Both the position numbers and the translations under genes were made by a program. A model generated the notes under the pieces. The model had not been told where the DNA came from. It ran no database searches and saw only the letters and a list, made by a program, of their open reading frames with translations. Shown here one piece after another: positions 14,951 through 16,526 of a DNA stretch of 16,526 bases (position 1 is its first letter; each line of letters starts with the position of its first letter). Source of the DNA: an uncultured Prevotella sp. (lineage in GTDB: Bacteria; Bacteroidota; Bacteroidia; Bacteroidales; Bacteroidaceae); the NCBI GenBank assembly GCA_946625715.1, contig CAMOTK010000016.1, forward strand, positions 1 to 16,526. Reading direction: 5' to 3'.

Positions 14951-16204
14951 ATGAAAAAGACAAGTTTATGGGCGCTGGGCGTACTGCTCAGTTGTTCACT
15001 TAGTACCCACGCACAACAGACAACCGAGATGGCCTATCCGCAGGCTGAATGGTCGGTGGCCGGCGATATCTTGATGCACACGCCTGGCCAGGAACTCTTC
15101 AATGGCGTCATTCACCCTTCGGCAGGACTCTTCGAGGACTATTTCGACGTTGACAAGGCTGCCCAGGAGCATCGCGGCTACATCAGTAAACTGCAGAATA
15201 ACGGCATACGCGTACACACTGTCTCCGACATTCTCAGCCGCGTGGGCATTGATAGCCTGCGCACACTGGCCGCCGAAGTGCTCACTTACGACATCTCCGC
15301 AGCACCCGGCGAGTCGGCTGAAGCTACGGAGAAGTATCGGCAGGAAGTTCTGGCGAAGATGAGCCGTGCCGACCTCATTCGCTGTCTGCTCCTGCAACCC
15401 ACAGTGAAGCTCTCGAAGACCGACAACAACACGGGCTTCGAAGCGCAGTACCTGCAGAATCCGCTCATGAACCTCTACTTCACGCGCGACCAAAGCGTCA
15501 CTACGCCGCGCGGGCACATCATCTCTAACATGAACAGCCGGCAGCGGGCGCCGGAGACTAAAATCATCGAACTGTGCTACCAGCATCTGGGACTGAAACC
15601 CATACTCCGCATCACCGGCGAAGGCCGACTGGAAGGCGGCGACTATATCCCTGCCGGCAACATATCGCTCATCGGTTGCGGCATGCGTACCAACGACGAG
15701 GGCATCCGCCAGATGATGGAGGCCGACGCCTTCGGACATGACACCATCGTCGTCGTGCGCGACCATAAGCTGTGGCAGATGCAGATGCACCTCGACACCC
15801 ACTTCAACATCATCGACAGCAACCTCTGCACCATGGTGAGCAGCCGTCTGTTTGCCAAGCCGGGCGAACCCGAGTTCAATACCTGCGACGTCTGGGCACG
15901 CCAGCCGGGCACCAAGACCTATCAGCTCTGTCAGCAGGGACTGTCGTTCGTCGACTACCTGCGCGGCCGTGGCTTCACCATCATCCCCATCGACATCGAC
16001 GACGAGCTGCACTACGCCAACAACTACCTGACCATCGCCCCGCGTCATATCATGGCTGTTGGCGGACAGTCGCCCACGTTTCAGCGTCGTCTGCGCGACG
16101 CCGGCGTCACCGTCGAGTGGATTCCCCTTGAGAGCCTCATCGACGGCTATGGCGCCGCCCACTGCATGACGCAGGTCTTGCAGCGTCAGGTGTTCAGGAA
16201 GTGA
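14951..16204 (+). CDS. Arginine deiminase family enzyme with signal peptide
   Basis: A 417-residue guanidino-modifying enzyme, most like arginine deiminase (arginine to citrulline plus ammonia). The ATG at 14951 opens a signal peptide, KKTSLWALGVLLSCSLSTHA|QQ, cut near residue 21; a lipobox-like LLSC at 12-15 is a weaker option. GQELFNGVIHPSAGLFEDYF at 46-65 is the family start. Catalytic residues line up with bacterial deiminases: Asp180 (FTRD), Glu228 (LEGGD), His280 and Asp282 (HLDTHFN), and nucleophile Cys405 (YGAAHCMTQVLQR). Length is normal for the family. ArcB, ArcC and ArcD are absent, so an ATP-yielding pathway is not supported here. The signal peptide is unusual, since classical deiminase is cytoplasmic; free arginine or an agmatine-like compound in the periplasm is a possible substrate. 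An A-rich stretch replaces a Shine-Dalgarno site. Confidence 0.92.
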   Translation: MKKTSLWALGVLLSCSLSTHAQQTTEMAYPQAEWSVAGDILMHTPGQELFNGVIHPSAGLFEDYFDVDKAAQEHRGYISKLQNNGIRVHTVSDILSRVGIDSLRTLAAEVLTYDISAAPGESAEATEKYRQEVLAKMSRADLIRCLLLQPTVKLSKTDNNTGFEAQYLQNPLMNLYFTRDQSVTTPRGHIISNMNSRQRAPETKIIELCYQHLGLKPILRITGEGRLEGGDYIPAGNISLIGCGMRTNDEGIRQMMEADAFGHDTIVVVRDHKLWQMQMHLDTHFNIIDSNLCTMVSSRLFAKPGEPEFNTCDVWARQPGTKTYQLCQQGLSFVDYLRGRGFTIIPIDIDDELHYANNYLTIAPRHIMAVGGQSPTFQRRLRDAGVTVEWIPLESLIDGYGAAHCMTQVLQRQVFRK

Positions 16205-16221
16205 TGCTTTTGTCATTGCAA

Positions 16222-16238
16222 ACCACCGTTTCGCTGGT
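16222..16238 (+). terminator. Weak hairpin after the deiminase gene
   Basis: ACCA-CG and CG-TGGT pair around a TTT loop with one C/C mismatch, 18 bp after the stop codon, followed by a pyrimidine-rich stretch but no clean T run. It could be a weak terminator for the plus-strand genes. The tandem palindromes just downstream could serve instead. Confidence 0.25.
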
Positions 16239-16260
16239 CGTTTCCCACGGTTTTCTTATC

Positions 16261-16348
16261 TTACGACTTAAGTCGAAAGATCTTCCGACTTAAGTCAAAC
16301 GATCCTACGACTAAAGTCGAAAGACCTTACGACTTAAGTCGGAAAAGA
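16261..16348. repeat. Four 22-bp tandem repeats, each with a CGACTTAAGTCG palindrome
   Basis: The units begin at 16261, 16283, 16305 and 16327, each exactly 22 bp. The 12-bp cores lie at 16264-16275 (perfect palindrome), 16286-16297 (last base A), 16308-16319 (one T to A change) and 16330-16341 (perfect). The linkers are similar (GAAAGATC, AAACGATC, GAAAGACC). Each core can form a short hairpin, and units 2 and 4 can also pair with each other over 14 bp (16283-16296 with 16331-16344). The period is close to two helical turns, which would put all cores on the same face of the DNA. No coding potential. Confidence 0.92.
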
Positions 16349-16401
16349 GCAAAACAGTGCATTGCTGTCAGCGTTTCACTATATTCCGTCGTTAGAAACA
16401 A

Positions 16402-16448
16402 AGCAAGGAAGGTGGGTTAATCTCATCGATTAACCCACCTTCCTTGCT
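16402..16448 (-). terminator. Perfect 21-bp stem terminator
   Basis: AGCAAGGAAGGTGGGTTAATC and its exact complement flank a 5-base loop (TCATC at 16423-16427). On the minus strand the stem is followed by TTTGTTTCTAAC, so it fits a Rho-independent terminator for the leftward efflux gene, 26 bp past that gene's stop. On the plus strand no T run follows, though it could still block read-through from the deiminase side. Confidence 0.8.
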
Positions 16449-16474
16449 GATTGATGCCGATATAAACTTATGGG

Positions 16475-16526
16475 TTACTTGGCACCGCCGCCAAGGGCGA
16501 TGTAGAGGGCGATGACGGCTTGCGTG
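16475..16526 (-). CDS. Outer membrane efflux protein (TolC/NodT family), last codons only
   Basis: Reading leftward from the window edge, the frame gives TQAVIALYIALGGGAK and then TAA at 16477-16475. The pattern AVIALYIALGGG is the usual C-terminal end of NodT-type outer membrane factors of RND efflux pumps, where AVVALYKALGGGW is common. Only 16 full codons are in the window, so the family is suggested but not proven. The strong hairpin downstream fits the end of a transcription unit. Confidence 0.7.
   Translation of the reverse strand, partial: TQAVIALYIALGGGAK

Noticed and set aside
14951..16204. Complete arginine deiminase (arc) ATP-yielding operon
   Set aside because: No carbamoyltransferase, carbamate kinase or antiporter gene is in the window.
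14996..16216. Minus-strand frame of 406 codons across the deiminase gene
   Set aside because: Shadow of the deiminase, which has a complete catalytic set and a signal peptide.
16261..16348. CRISPR array
   Set aside because: The repeats are contiguous with no unique spacers and no cas genes nearby.

Overview
The window looks like a chromosomal segment from a Prevotella-type member of the Bacteroidetes. The evidence is the TACCTTTG promoter -7 elements in the one large divergent gap, the lack of clear Shine-Dalgarno sites, the lipid-rich signal peptides ending in AQ or SQ, a TonB-dependent outer membrane receptor, and a Y_Y_Y-type propeller sensor. All coding stretches share a similar, moderately high GC use. 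The gaps are AT-rich. I see no insertion sequence, phage gene, tRNA, rRNA or CRISPR array.

Left and centre (1-13591, all minus strand): ten genes read leftward from a single promoter region, with overlaps or gaps of under 20 bp everywhere except before the last gene (71 bp). In transcription order they are: a response regulator with a PP2C/SpoIIE phosphatase output; a membrane-anchored coiled-coil protein with a WD40-like propeller; a large periplasmic-propeller sensor kinase whose phospho-acceptor histidine is replaced by aspartate; a small soluble histidine kinase with an intact histidine; a TonB-dependent receptor with a TPR-like N-terminus; an aminoglycoside-phosphotransferase-fold kinase; an exported dual-specificity or tyrosine phosphatase; a MESH1/SpoT-like HD hydrolase; a LUD-domain protein; and formiminotransferase-cyclodeaminase (ftcD), which runs off the left edge a few codons before its end. 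The first five look like one trans-envelope signalling unit: an outer membrane receptor, a periplasmic sensor without its own His, a cytoplasmic His kinase, and a receiver that controls a Ser/Thr phosphatase rather than DNA binding. That wiring is my inference. It is the most interesting item in the window.

Right (13771-16204, plus strand): divergently transcribed from the signalling operon are an SGNH/GDSL hydrolase without a signal peptide and an arginine deiminase family enzyme with a signal peptide.

Far right (16205-16526): a 270-bp gap holds four exact-period 22-bp tandem repeats, each with the palindrome CGACTTAAGTCG or a one-base variant. It also holds a perfect 21-bp stem terminator for a leftward gene whose last 16 codons match the end of a TolC/NodT-type efflux outer membrane protein.

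Two junctions in the signalling operon carry short heptamer repeats (AATTCTC/AATTATC) abutting the start codon. One of these is a five-copy array.
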